A stretch of 64,000 nt of DNA from Gammaproteobacteria bacterium (GCA_018819175.1 JAHJQQ010000012.1:130884-194883); one strand, 5' to 3'; numbered from the stretch's first letter, positions 53,604 to 62,632 are shown. Notes: generated by a model from the letters alone, not told the origin. A program made the numbers and translations.

Positions 53604-54314
53604 TCAAGGAACCGTAATGAGTAGTTTGTCATTGGCAAAGGCCACGCTGTTGGTGAGTTGATGGGTTATCGTTGTGTCGCTGCGGCTGCGCGCGCGGAGT
53701 GCGATGCGGATACTGCGTCGCAGCATGCCGGGATCGCCGGCGCTGCAGGGCAGTTCAACATCCAATAGATTGATGCAGATTTCCTGGAGCGCGAATTGCA
53801 GGCCGGTGACTTCGGTGTCGGCATCGGTGATGGCCTGCCAGCTGCCGCCTGTGCAAGTGAACGGACTGCCGCCGTTGCGCATCTGAATCTGTCCGGCACG
53901 CAATCGAAAACCGAATTGTTCCAGATTACTGGTTGAGGTTGTCGGGCTCGCGATGCCACTGGGGCCAACACCGACACGTAGATCGCTGTTCAGGTCATAG
54001 CTATAGAGAACGCAGGAATTGTCGGGTTCGCCCGTGCTGTTGCCCAGTTGCACATCGTTGCTGTCCGTCTGGAAGGGGTTGTCTGTTGGTGTGACGCTGC
54101 CGGGTGTAAAGGCCCAGTAACCGGCGCGGCGCAGATCGTTGGTCAGCAGATCAAGCGTGCCGCGCAATTCCTGATTGAGTCGGCTTAGGCGTACGGTGTC
54201 TGATGTGGCACGTATATTCACAACATAAAGTTGTAACGCGCCGGCAATCACTAGCAGGCCTACAGTGCTGCCGACCATCAGCTCGGTTAATGAAAATCCG
54301 CATTGCCTTAACAT
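53604..54314 (-). CDS. PilW-like minor pilin (second operon)
   Basis: 236 residues: CGFSLTELMVGSTVGLLVIAGALQLYVVNIRATSDTVRLSRLNQELRGTLDLLTNDLRRAGYW is the PilW pattern. It overlaps the FimT-like gene by 7 bp, implying coupling. Confidence 0.85.
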   Translation of the reverse strand: MLRQCGFSLTELMVGSTVGLLVIAGALQLYVVNIRATSDTVRLSRLNQELRGTLDLLTNDLRRAGYWAFTPGSVTPTDNPFQTDSNDVQLGNSTGEPDNSCVLYSYDLNSDLRVGVGPSGIASPTTSTSNLEQFGFRLRAGQIQMRNGGSPFTCTGGSWQAITDADTEVTGLQFALQEICINLLDVELPCSAGDPGMLRRSIRIALRARSRSDTTITHQLTNSVAFANDKLLITVP

Positions 54315-54868
54315 GGTGAATAGCCCGCCGGGCTTGCGCCATCGGCTGGTGCGCAGATGCGCACGCGTCCCAGCGTACTGATGCGGATATCCAGCCGTTT
54401 GCCCCGGTTCGATTGCAATTCAACCGTCCCCGCGCGTGCGAGTCCGCGCAGCGGGTCGAACTCCGTGGTCTGGCCGCTGCTGAAACGCGCGCTGATCAGT
54501 GAGACATGTGTCTGTTCTTCGTTCGCACTGGTGTGCAATTGGCGATCATGGGAGAGATCCAGCAGACAGGCGCTGGAACTGCGCCAATCCTGGATCGTGC
54601 AATCGCAGGGTAACTGCTGACTGATGCCATAACACCAGTGCTCGCCGGGCGAGAAACTGACGCCGATGGGTACGGCCGCGTGGCGTCGGACGGCCTCGCT
54701 GCGGGCATAGCGCAAATCCGCGGCGACTTGTTGCGCGGCCGCGCGCAGATGTTGACTGTCGATGAGGTCGGTGAAAGCGGGCAACGCCCAGGTGAGCATG
54801 ATCGCCGCGACGGCGATCGTCACCATGAGTTCAATGAGCGTAAACCCGGAGTGCGCACGATCATCCAT
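54308..54868 (-). CDS. FimT/GspH-like pseudopilin (second operon)
   Basis: 186 residues: MDDRAHSGFTLIELMVTIAVAAIMLTWALPAFTDLIDSQHLRAAAQQVAADLRYARSEAVRR, then Cys-rich strands. FimT-type pilins can bind DNA during uptake; here only the fold is inferred. First gene of the second operon. Confidence 0.85.
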   Translation of the reverse strand: MDDRAHSGFTLIELMVTIAVAAIMLTWALPAFTDLIDSQHLRAAAQQVAADLRYARSEAVRRHAAVPIGVSFSPGEHWCYGISQQLPCDCTIQDWRSSSACLLDLSHDRQLHTSANEEQTHVSLISARFSSGQTTEFDPLRGLARAGTVELQSNRGKRLDIRISTLGRVRICAPADGASPAGYSPC

Positions 54869-54964
54869 GATCGAATCTCCAGTACCAGTCCTTGGTGTGG
54901 GTGATTATAGCCGCTGCGGCGGCTTATACTAGACCCCGAATGACGCTTGGTTAGTACAGAGTCG

Positions 54965-55052
54965 CCGTCATCCCGGCGCAGGCCGGACAAAAGCGCAGAG
55001 CGCGTTGAACGCCGAATAGGCGGCCCGTAGGGCGAGTGAAGCGAGTAATCCA
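54965..55052 (-). repeat. 88-bp repeat, right (inverted) copy
   Basis: Inverted relative to 52025-52112, with about five mismatches. Its outer flank continues into a GGATTCCGGCC palindrome to about 55103. Confidence 0.9.
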
Positions 55053-55172
55053 GAATCCATATTCGCGCGGTACTCCTGGATTCCGGCCTACGCCGGAATG
55101 ACGAAAATATTGAATTCGCTACATAGCTCAAGTGCCGTTCGCTCAAACATGCTTAGCCAAGGAGGGCTGACA

Positions 55173-55586
55173 ATGAAACACAAGGAACGCGTGGCAGGTT
55201 TTGGTTTAATGGAATTGTTAATAGCGTTGGCGATTGTTGCGATTCTAGCGACACTGGCGCTGCCGAGTTATCGCACCCAGATGCAGCAGGGTCGGCGTTT
55301 GGATGCGATAAGCAGTTTGTTGAGTATCCGCGTGGCGCAGGAGAAATGGCGTGCCAGCCATACCAGCTACGCAAGTTTGGATGACCTTGGCTGGTCGAGT
55401 GGCACCTCGTTGGAGGGGCATTATCAACTGCGCCTCAGCGAACATTCGGCATCGGGTTTCATGCTGATTGCGCAGCCGGTAACCGGTGGGCCGCAACAGG
55501 ACGACCGTTGCGGCAGCTTCGCACTGGACCAGCGCGGACCGGTGATGACAGGAACTTATGCGGGCGCCGATTGTTGGCGACGTTGA
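55173..55586 (+). CDS. Second PilE-like type IV pilin
   Basis: 137 residues, the same length as pilE. VAGFGLMELLIALAIVAILATLALPSYRTQMQQGRRLDAISSLLSIRVAQEKW and the C-terminal disulfide loop DRCGSFAL...GADCWRR. ATG 55173 follows a strong AAGGAGGG site. It is divergent from the second minor-pilin operon and 12 bp upstream of thiO. Confidence 0.88.
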   Translation: MKHKERVAGFGLMELLIALAIVAILATLALPSYRTQMQQGRRLDAISSLLSIRVAQEKWRASHTSYASLDDLGWSSGTSLEGHYQLRLSEHSASGFMLIAQPVTGGPQQDDRCGSFALDQRGPVMTGTYAGADCWRR

Positions 55587-55598
55587 CGGAGATATCGA

Positions 55599-56690
55599 GT
55601 GGTGGAGTGTCTGATTGTGGGTGCCGGGCTGATCGGCATGTTGACGGCGCGCGAGCTGCAGACCGCGGGCGTGCAAGTGACATTGATCGAACGCGGCAGC
55701 AGTGGCCGCGAAGCTACCTGGGCCGGTGGCGGTATCCTCTCGCCCCTGTATCCCTGGCGTTATCCCGATGCCGTGAATCAACTGGCGCGCTGGAGTCAAC
55801 AGCGTTACCCGCAGCTGCTCGCGGAGTTGCACGAGCAAAGCGGACTCGACCCGGAACACGAACGTTCCGGCTTGCTGATTCTCGATGCGGGTGATCAGGC
55901 ACCGGTAAATGCATGGGCACAGCGCTTTGGTGCCACGCTTCAACAGATCGATGCGCAACAACTTGCCGAGCTTGAGCCCGCACTCGGTGTGAGCAGTCCA
56001 CAGAGTTGCTGGCTGCCGGAAGTAGGGCAGGTGCGTAACCCGCGCCTGGCCAAATCATTACGTGCGGCGCTGGAGCGCAGCGGTGTGCGCTTTATCGAAC
56101 AACGCACCGTGACCGGTTTTCGCCAAACCGCCGGCCGCGTCACGGGTGTGGAAACAGACGCAGGCTTTCTGGCTGCGGAACAAGTTATCGTCGCCGGTGG
56201 TGCCTGGAGTGGTGACCTGTTACGGACAACCGGTATCGAGCTGCCGGTCGAGCCTGTGCGCGGGCAGATGATCCTATTTCGCGGCGCGCCGGGGCAAGTA
56301 CGACACATTGTTCTCGATCAGGGGCGCTATGTCATACCGCGTCGCGATGGACGCATCCTGGTCGGCAGTACGATGGAACGCGTCGGCTTTGATAAATCCA
56401 CCACCGAGAGCGCCGCGACGGATCTGCGCGCGGCGGCGCTCCGCTTGATCCCGACATTAGGCGACTGCGAGCTGGAACATCACTGGGCAGGCCTGCGGCC
56501 CGGGTCGCCGACCGGGGTCCCCTGCATTGCCCGCCACCCGGAACTGACCAACCTATATATAAATGCCGGTCACTACCGGAACGGTGTCGTCCTCGGCCCG
56601 GCCTCGGCGAGATTGCTGGCGGATCTGTTGCTGGAACGCCGTCCCGATATCGATCCCGCAGCATTTTTGCCCGACAGAATCAGTGCTTAG
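55599..56690 (+). CDS. thiO: Glycine oxidase ThiO
   Basis: 363 residues. FAD-dependent amine oxidase: GxGxxG in LIVGAGLIGML, IERGSSGREATWAGGGILSPLYPWRYPDAV, and C-terminal GSTMERVGFDKS with HHWAGLRPGSPTGVPCIARHPELTNLYINAGHYRNGVVLGPAS. Makes iminoglycine for thiazole synthesis in thiamine biosynthesis. GTG start 55599. No other thi gene is adjacent. Confidence 0.9.
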   Translation: MVECLIVGAGLIGMLTARELQTAGVQVTLIERGSSGREATWAGGGILSPLYPWRYPDAVNQLARWSQQRYPQLLAELHEQSGLDPEHERSGLLILDAGDQAPVNAWAQRFGATLQQIDAQQLAELEPALGVSSPQSCWLPEVGQVRNPRLAKSLRAALERSGVRFIEQRTVTGFRQTAGRVTGVETDAGFLAAEQVIVAGGAWSGDLLRTTGIELPVEPVRGQMILFRGAPGQVRHIVLDQGRYVIPRRDGRILVGSTMERVGFDKSTTESAATDLRAAALRLIPTLGDCELEHHWAGLRPGSPTGVPCIARHPELTNLYINAGHYRNGVVLGPASARLLADLLLERRPDIDPAAFLPDRISA

Positions 56691-56733
56691 GCCAGGATAG
56701 ACTTTGTCTAAACATCGGTCGTATACTTGGCGC

Positions 56734-57171
56734 ATGCAAAAACGACCGGAAAGACAGCCGCTTAGCCAGCAACAGGTGATTGACCTGCTGGCCGGGCATG
56801 ATATCCAGCCAACCCTGCAGCGGCTGGAAATTGCCCAGGCCCTGTTCGCCCGCGATCAGCACCTGTCGGCCGATGAGGTTCTCAAGCAGGTGAATCAGGA
56901 GTCGGCTCGGGTGTCCAAGGCCACGGTCTACAACACCCTGGGCCTGTTCGCCGCCAAAGGCCTCATCCGCGAAGTCATCGTCGACCCCAGCCGGGTGTTC
57001 TATGATCCGAATACCTGCGAGCATCACCATTTCTACAACATCGACACCGGCGAGCTGATGGATATAGACGCCGACCAGCTTGCGCTCATGAACCTCCCGC
57101 CCCCCCCGGAAGGCACCGTGGCCGACGGCGTCGACGTCATTATCCGTATCCGCAACCAGTCCCCAGCCTGA
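56734..57171 (+). CDS. Fur-family transcriptional regulator (Irr/PerR-like)
   Basis: 145 residues. Winged helix: PTLQRLEIAQALFARDQHLSADEVLKQVNQESARVSKATVYNTLGLFAAKGLIREV. Metal region: CEHHHFYNIDTGELMDI, keeping the HHH motif but lacking the CxxC structural zinc pairs of Fur. This resembles Irr/PerR-type members. Ligand (iron, haem or peroxide) not decidable. ATG 56734 is preferred over TTG 56704. Confidence 0.88.
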   Translation: MQKRPERQPLSQQQVIDLLAGHDIQPTLQRLEIAQALFARDQHLSADEVLKQVNQESARVSKATVYNTLGLFAAKGLIREVIVDPSRVFYDPNTCEHHHFYNIDTGELMDIDADQLALMNLPPPPEGTVADGVDVIIRIRNQSPA

Positions 57172-57194
57172 TTACCCAATCATCGGGTTTTCGG

Positions 57195-57224
57195 TTGTCG
57201 CTGCCAGAGCCTTTCTTTTATACT
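57195..57224 (+). promoter_or_regulatory. Promoter of tRNA-Thr
   Basis: TTGTCG (57195-57200), 18-bp spacer, TATACT (57219-57224), then a GC-rich discriminator (CGCGCCCC) typical of stable RNA genes. Confidence 0.65.
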
Positions 57225-57238
57225 CGCGCCCCTGTCAA

Positions 57239-57314
<76 letters not shown>

Positions 57315-57473
57315 TATAAGTAGTATGTTAAGAGAACTCGCCTTGTGCGGGTTTTTTCATGTAGACCTAATGTCGATATTGAGTGTCGCATGCTGATCGT
57401 ATGGGCTCATAAGGACATGCAACTGCGGTATATTCTCGTTCAGTGAAATCGACAACATGGAAATTATTTCGAA

Positions 57474-57866
57474 ATGACAGCAACCGATACTGAGTGTTTA
57501 TTTTGCGATACCTCAAAAGCCGTACTGCGCAACGAGCATGCCTTTGTGCGCTTCGATGATTATCCGGTCAATCCTGGGCATTGTCTGATTATTCCGTTCC
57601 GGCATTTCGCGAGTTTTTTCGATGCGACCGCGGAAGAGAAGATCGCGATTCTGTCACTCATTGATGAGGCGCGGGCGATAGTGGATGAGAAATTTCAACC
57701 CGGCGGTTATAACATTGGCGTGAACGTCGGTCCAATTGCCGGGCAGAGCGTTATGCATCTGCATATGCATTTGATACCGCGTTATGCGGGCGATGTGGAA
57801 AATCCGAAGGGCGGCGTGCGCGGTGTGATACCGAGTCGGCAAAAATATGACCTGAATAAATCTTAA
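57474..57866 (+). CDS. HIT-family hydrolase
   Basis: 130 residues. The His triad motif HLHMHLIPRY and NVGPIAGQSVMHLHMH are diagnostic; N-terminal CLFCDTSKAV suggests a zinc-binding pair. Cleaves nucleotide-linked substrates such as Ap4A or adenylated amines. The TAA stop (57864-57866) lies within the TTAAGG end of a MITE-like element. Confidence 0.9.
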   Translation: MTATDTECLFCDTSKAVLRNEHAFVRFDDYPVNPGHCLIIPFRHFASFFDATAEEKIAILSLIDEARAIVDEKFQPGGYNIGVNVGPIAGQSVMHLHMHLIPRYAGDVENPKGGVRGVIPSRQKYDLNKS

Positions 57867-58000
57867 GGTATTCCTTATTTATTCAATGGAGCCGTCATTG
57901 CGAGCGTAGCGTGGCAATCTTCCAAAGGTGCAGGTGCTGTTTAGAAGATTGCCGCGTCGCTCCGCTCCTCGCAATGACGGATTAATCAGAGGTTCCTTAA
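57863..58000. mobile_element. MITE-like element with TTAAGG...CCTTAA ends
   Basis: Left TTAAGGTATTCCTTATTTAT and right TTAATCAGAGGTTCCTTAA ends, enclosing an inner palindrome TCATTGCGAGCGTAGCG.../...CTCGCAATGA. Same end family as 11903-12125 and 39494-39611. Confidence 0.75.
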
Positions 58001-58027
58001 GGGATGTTGATTCGGTTTTGGGGTGAT

Positions 58028-58088
58028 GTCAGATGCGGCCTTCGGCCTGAATCCGACCTACGTTTGACATGCATAGCACGCGTCCGAC
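58028..58088. repeat. Partial GTCGGACGCGGCC repeat
   Basis: Degenerate copy of the 28640/31242 family, starting GTCAGATGCGGCCTTCGGCC and ending GCGTCCGAC. Confidence 0.6.
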
Positions 58089-58124
58089 AGGTCCGTCGAG
58101 AAACGCTCACTCATCAGGAGTCCC

Positions 58125-58382
58125 TCAGTATCTATTATGGCGTGACCAGGGCGCGCTGGCCGATGCGCTGGACCGCTCGTTGAGCCTGTCGGTAAAGGTT
58201 TGCGCATAATCGCTGACTTGCTGATATGAGCCGCATCGGTTGCCCACAATCTCGCCATTTTTGCGTTTAACAATATAGCGGTACCAATTGTCGCCGGACA
58301 TGCCAGCAAGCGGAGGTATTTTTTCGATACGATCCAGGCTGTATTCGAGATCCATCGTCACATCAGTCTTGTTCAGAGACAT
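58125..58382 (-). CDS. Small hypothetical protein
   Basis: 85 residues: YSLDRIEKIPPLAGMSGDNWYRYIVKRKNGEIVGNRCGSYQQVSDYAQTFTDRLNER, a compact alpha/beta sequence with one Cys and a Ser/Ala tail. A good AAGGAG site lies 8 bp before ATG 58382, supporting translation. Family not recognised; no close domain match known to me. Confidence 0.55.
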   Translation of the reverse strand: MSLNKTDVTMDLEYSLDRIEKIPPLAGMSGDNWYRYIVKRKNGEIVGNRCGSYQQVSDYAQTFTDRLNERSSASASAPWSRHNRY

Positions 58383-58518
58383 GGCCATGACTCCTTGGTT
58401 GAATTGCTATGACCTGCGTTGTATTGGTTATTCGGATGTTGATTAATATTGCATAACTGACTGCCCTGTCAGGATACTCCGTTTTCATTGAAATAGTGCT
58501 ATTGCGCGGTTTCTAGGC

Positions 58519-58619
58519 TTTTCCCACGGGAAATATGCCGATACTTCAGGCAAGTATCGATTTGTGCAATAATACGCGCTGCATTTTCCAGGCTGACGGC
58601 GGAATTTATCGCCAGCCTG
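58519..58619 (+). ncRNA. Candidate structured 5' leader of the ureide-type operon
   Basis: Three hairpins in a row: TTTCC/GGAAA (58520-58533), GATACTT/AAGTATC with a 5-nt loop (58540-58558) and CAGGCT/AGCCTG with an inner GGCG/CGCC (58589-58619). It precedes the first start codon by 10-65 nt. No terminator U-run. Known riboswitch class not recognised. Confidence 0.3.
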
Positions 58620-58682
58620 CTTCAATCATGACTATATCTATAAAACCTGCCATCCGCAGTGTGCGGAACTGGGGCGTCGCTG

Positions 58683-59192
58683 GTGCCGTGGTTGTTTGAA
58701 CGGTTACTGGCGCTAAGTCTTCTTGTCTTTTCCGGGCTCGTTGCCGTCGGGGAAGCGCACGCACTCGCTTCGCCTACGCTGATTACGGACACTGAGATTG
58801 CGAGTGCGGGATACTTCCGCCTGTCATGGACGGTGCCTGATTCGCCATCGTCGGTTGAATTTGAACTGCAGCAATCGTCCGTAGCGGATTTCTCAAATCA
58901 CAAAACTGTTTATACCGGCCCGGATCGCGCGACGACCTTTAGCGGTCTCGCGAACGGTGATTATTATTTTCGAATACGTTCCCAGATATCTGATCAGATA
59001 TCTGGCCAAAAATCTGGCCAAACACCTGATCGGACAACTGATCAACCTTCTGCCTGGAGTGCGGTTACCAAGGTGCAGGTGCAACACCACTCACTCACGC
59101 GCGCTTGGTTGTTCTTTATCCTGGGCGCCGCTGTCTTCACGGCGACATTGGCGCTGGTACTGCGCGGTGCTACGGAGAATAAAAATAAATGA
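58683..59192 (+). CDS. Exported FN3-domain membrane-anchored protein
   Basis: 169 residues. Signal peptide (RLLALSLLVFSGLVAVGEAHA), one fibronectin type III domain (about 30-110: YFRLSWTVPDSPSSVEFELQQSS ... GLANGDYYFRIRS), a linker of five Q-x-x-[DG] tetrapeptides, and a C-terminal membrane helix (AWLFFILGAAVFTATLALVL). GTG 58683 gives the best signal peptide; GTG 58659 is an alternative. A 23-codon frame at 58628-58699 could be a leader peptide. Its TGA overlaps the next ATG. First gene of the operon; role unknown. Confidence 0.7.
   Translation: MPWLFERLLALSLLVFSGLVAVGEAHALASPTLITDTEIASAGYFRLSWTVPDSPSSVEFELQQSSVADFSNHKTVYTGPDRATTFSGLANGDYYFRIRSQISDQISGQKSGQTPDRTTDQPSAWSAVTKVQVQHHSLTRAWLFFILGAAVFTATLALVLRGATENKNK
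58983..59042 (+). repeat. In-frame 12-bp tandem repeat (five copies)
   Basis: Units CAGATATCTGAT, CAGATATCTGGC, CAAAAATCTGGC, CAAACACCTGAT and CGGACAACTGAT encode QISD, QISG, QKSG, QTPD and RTTD in the linker of the FN3 protein. Confidence 0.85.
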
Positions 59193-60427
59193 GCGTGGGA
59201 TTGCGGGTTAACTTTGAACGCTTGCAGGCGGATATCGAGACGCTCGCCAAGATCGGTCGTCAAGAAGACCACGGTCTGTATCGCATGTCTTTTACCGAGG
59301 CGGATATGCAGGCACGCCGTTGGTTTGCTGAGCGCATTGAAGCAGCGGGCCTGGATCTGTATGTCGATGGTGCAGCCAATATGCATGCGCGTCTGGGCTG
59401 GGACGGTAAACGTCCGAGTGTCATGACTGGATCGCATCTGGATACCGTGCCCGGTGCGGGGCACCTCGATGGCGCGCTGGGCGTGCTGGTGGGTTTGGAA
59501 TGCCTGCGCTGCCTGAAAGAAAGTGGCGTTGCACTGCAATATCCATTGGAAGCGGTGGCCTTCACAGATGAAGAAGGACGGTTCGGCGGCATGCTGGGCT
59601 CACAGGCCATCTGCGGCACGCTGACACCGGAGCGCATTCTTGCGGTGCGCGATCTCAAAGGCGTCTCGCTGACCGATGCCATGGCCGCGCAAGGCCTGAA
59701 TGCCATGGATGCGCTGCGCGCGCAACGCAGTCCTGGATCTATCCACGCCTTTGTGGAGTTGCATATCGAGCAAGGCCCGGTGTTGGATCGCCAGGGTGTC
59801 AAGATTGGTGTGGTGGAAGGCATCGTCGGATTGTTCAAATGGAATGTGCGCCTGATCGGTTTGGCGAATCATGCCGGTACCACACCGATGACTATGCGCC
59901 GCGATGCCTTTCAAGGTCTGGCGGAATTGTCAGGCGAGATTCCGCGCATTCTGGAAGAGCACGGCGGTGCGCGCAGTGTCGCCACCATTGGCCGTGTTGA
60001 GCTGTTTCCCGGTGCGGCCAATGTGGTGCCGGGTAAAGCGGAATTCTCTTTGGAAGTGCGCGATACCGATCCGGCCATTTTGAGTCGTCTTGCCGAGGCG
60101 TTTCGGTGCGCCTTATCGGCGATCGCCCGGCGCCGCGATCTGATGTTCGAATTCGAAGTGCTGAGCGAACTGGCGCCAGTCAGTTGTGATCCGCTTGTCA
60201 TGGAAGCCATTACCGCGGCGGCGGATGAACTGGGTGTGTCGCATATGCAAATGCCCAGCGGCGCGGCGCATGACACGCAGATGATCGCAAAGCTGACCCG
60301 CGCCAGCATGATCTTCGTACCGAGCAAGGAAGGCCGCAGTCATTCGCCGGCGGAATGGACGGCCTGGGAAGACATCGAGATCGGTGCTAACGTGGCGCTC
60401 AATACACTCTATTCATTAGCCCGCTGA
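59189..60427 (+). CDS. Zn-dependent M20 amidohydrolase (AllC/HyuC-like)
   Basis: 412 residues. Binuclear zinc ligands: GSHLDTVPGAGHLDGALG, FTDEEGRFGGMLGSQ, ELHIEQGPVLD, and the family's HAGTTPM. HIEQGP marks the allantoate amidohydrolase/N-carbamoyl-L-amino acid hydrolase/ureidopropionase branch, which cleaves ureido groups. Substrate is not fixed by sequence. ATG overlaps the previous stop (ATGA), so translation is coupled. Confidence 0.88.
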   Translation: MSVGLRVNFERLQADIETLAKIGRQEDHGLYRMSFTEADMQARRWFAERIEAAGLDLYVDGAANMHARLGWDGKRPSVMTGSHLDTVPGAGHLDGALGVLVGLECLRCLKESGVALQYPLEAVAFTDEEGRFGGMLGSQAICGTLTPERILAVRDLKGVSLTDAMAAQGLNAMDALRAQRSPGSIHAFVELHIEQGPVLDRQGVKIGVVEGIVGLFKWNVRLIGLANHAGTTPMTMRRDAFQGLAELSGEIPRILEEHGGARSVATIGRVELFPGAANVVPGKAEFSLEVRDTDPAILSRLAEAFRCALSAIARRRDLMFEFEVLSELAPVSCDPLVMEAITAAADELGVSHMQMPSGAAHDTQMIAKLTRASMIFVPSKEGRSHSPAEWTAWEDIEIGANVALNTLYSLAR

Positions 60428-60446
60428 AAAGTGTTGGAGTTCAATC

Positions 60447-61199
60447 ATGAAACAGAATGACACATTACCGATTGGGCCGACCGGACATGACGACTACACC
60501 GATGTCGATCCGCTTAAAAACAGTTATCGCGAATCGATTGTCGAAGCGCCCGAGCTAAAATCCTCCATCGAGGAACATCACACGGCGTTACTCTGTATCG
60601 ATCTTCAGTTTCTGGATGCCGCGCGCGGCTGTGGACTGTTTGCCGATGCCGAAAAATCCGGCGTGCCACCCGAGGCCACAGAGTATTACTTCGAACGACT
60701 GGAAACCCAGGTGCTGCCCAATGTGCGTAAATTACAGGACACCTTTCGCGCCAAGGGTCTCGAAGTGATTCACACCCGTATTCAATCGCTGACCCAGGAT
60801 GGGCGTGATCGCGGTCCCGGGCATAAGCGACTTGGCCTGCATGCCGCGCCAGGTAGCAAGGATGCGGAATTCATACCGGAGATCGCGCCGGTCGGTGATG
60901 AGATTGTTATCAATAAGACCGCCAGCGGTGTGTTCAACGCGACCAATCTCGAGTATGTGTTACACAATATGGGTATCACGGGTCTGTTCGTGGTGGGTGT
61001 CTACAGTAATGAGTGTGTCTCGACCGCCATCCGTGATGCCTGTGATCTGGGTTTCTTTGTCACGTTGATTGAGGACGGCTGTGCCACGGTCACGCCGGAA
61101 CTGCAGAACGCCACCATCACCACCATGAAAGACCGCTATGCGCGGGTATTGACCACGGAGCAGGCGGTCCGTGAGGTCAATCGACTGGTTGCCGTGTGA
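60447..61199 (+). CDS. Isochorismatase-fold cysteine hydrolase
   Basis: 250 residues. Catalytic triad Asp52 (LLCIDLQF), Lys157 (INKTASGVF) and Cys190 (SNECVSTAIRDA) in the standard order. The family includes biuret, N-carbamoylsarcosine, ureidoacrylate and guanylurea hydrolases. The unusually long N-terminus (about 45 residues before the core) may contact a partner. It overlaps the symporter start (GTGA). Confidence 0.85.
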   Translation: MKQNDTLPIGPTGHDDYTDVDPLKNSYRESIVEAPELKSSIEEHHTALLCIDLQFLDAARGCGLFADAEKSGVPPEATEYYFERLETQVLPNVRKLQDTFRAKGLEVIHTRIQSLTQDGRDRGPGHKRLGLHAAPGSKDAEFIPEIAPVGDEIVINKTASGVFNATNLEYVLHNMGITGLFVVGVYSNECVSTAIRDACDLGFFVTLIEDGCATVTPELQNATITTMKDRYARVLTTEQAVREVNRLVAV

Positions 61200-62632
61200 A
61201 CAGTATGCAAAGCGCCATACTCGATCCCACCATCGGCTGGACGATACTCGCGGCATTCAGTCTGCTGTGGATCTGGCTGGGCTGGTTCTGGGGACGGCGT
61301 GCCGCGGCGCTGGATGATTTTATGCTGGCCGGCCGTCGTGTCGGTCTGGCATTGGGCACGGCGACCGCGATGGCTACCTGGGTGACCAGCAACACCACCA
61401 TGGCCGCGCCGCAACTTGCCTATCAGATGGGCATCTGGGGCATGCTCGGTTATTCGCTGGGTTCTGTGGGACTCATTCTATTCGCGCCACTGGCGCGACG
61501 TATCCGTTTGCTTATGCCTGCGGGTTTTACCTGCGGCGATTTTGTCCGCCTGCGTTATGGCAACACCGCCTGGCGTATCTTCCTCGGTATTTCACTGTTC
61601 TATGGTATTGGCTGGCTGATCAGTCTGGGCATGGCCGGCGGTATTCTTATCAATGCGCTGACGGGTATTGAATACCGCGTGGGCATGACGGTGATTTTGA
61701 CCATCTGCGTACTCTACACATTGCTCGGCGGGTTGCGCGCCGTGATCGGGACCGATTTCATTCAGACCCTGCTTATCCTGTTCGGGATACTGATATTGGC
61801 CTGGCTGGCGATTGACACGGTGGGCTTCGAGGCCATGCATGAAAGTGTTTCGGAACAACGCCCGGAACTTTTCAACTTGCTTATGCCGGCGGCGCTGATG
61901 TTCCTGTTCAATAATCTGTTGTTCGGTGTCGGTGAGATTTTCCATTCCAATGTGTGGTGGAGTCGTGCCTTCGCCTTCGATGAAGGCGTAGGCTTCAAGG
62001 CCTATATCACCGCCGGCATTTTCTGGATGCCGATTCCCGTCGTGGCGGGATTTATTGCGCTGGCGGCGCCGGCATTGGATTTGAATGTGCCGGCGGCGGA
62101 TATGGTTGGTCCCTTGGTGGCAGCCAATCTGCTCGGTGTCGGTGGCGCGATATTGGTGTTCATTGTGGTGTTCTCGGCACTCGCATCGAGTCTGGATTCC
62201 CTGCTGGCCGCGACCGGTGATCTGGTGCTGCAGGATATCTATCGCGGTCATTTGCGTCCGCAGGCCAGCCGCGAAGAACTGCGTCGTGCCGCGCGCTGGG
62301 TGATCCTCGGTCTCGGTATTCTCGCTTGGCTACTATGCCTGCCGCGCTTGACCAGCCTTGCCGCACTGCTGCATTTCACCGGTGCATTCGTTGCCAGCAC
62401 CATCTGGCCGATTGCCGCGGGTCTGTACTGGCGGCGTACCAATCCGACCGGTGCCTCGGCCGCGATGCTGCTCGGAACTGCCTGCGGGTTGGCGGCCTAT
62501 TTTCTCATCGGTTTCTATGTTGCTGCATTGGTGTCGGCCTTCGTGTCCATGTGCATCCTGCTGTTATCCACCTGGCTGGCACCCCACGCGTTCGACTGGC
62601 AAAAATTGAATGAAGCGAGGATCAAATCATGA
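61196..62632 (+). CDS. Sodium:solute symporter
   Basis: 478 residues with about 13 membrane helices of the SSS family: AGRRVGLALGTATAMATWVTSNTTMAAPQLAYQMGIWGMLGY, YTLLGGLRAVIGTDFIQ, and the SALASSLDSLLAATGDLVLQDIYR signature. Family substrates include proline, pantothenate, urea and allantoin-like ureides. Start GTG 61196 overlaps the upstream stop; ATG 61205 is an alternative. Its TGA overlaps the next start (ATGA). Confidence 0.88.
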   Translation: MNSMQSAILDPTIGWTILAAFSLLWIWLGWFWGRRAAALDDFMLAGRRVGLALGTATAMATWVTSNTTMAAPQLAYQMGIWGMLGYSLGSVGLILFAPLARRIRLLMPAGFTCGDFVRLRYGNTAWRIFLGISLFYGIGWLISLGMAGGILINALTGIEYRVGMTVILTICVLYTLLGGLRAVIGTDFIQTLLILFGILILAWLAIDTVGFEAMHESVSEQRPELFNLLMPAALMFLFNNLLFGVGEIFHSNVWWSRAFAFDEGVGFKAYITAGIFWMPIPVVAGFIALAAPALDLNVPAADMVGPLVAANLLGVGGAILVFIVVFSALASSLDSLLAATGDLVLQDIYRGHLRPQASREELRRAARWVILGLGILAWLLCLPRLTSLAALLHFTGAFVASTIWPIAAGLYWRRTNPTGASAAMLLGTACGLAAYFLIGFYVAALVSAFVSMCILLLSTWLAPHAFDWQKLNEARIKS

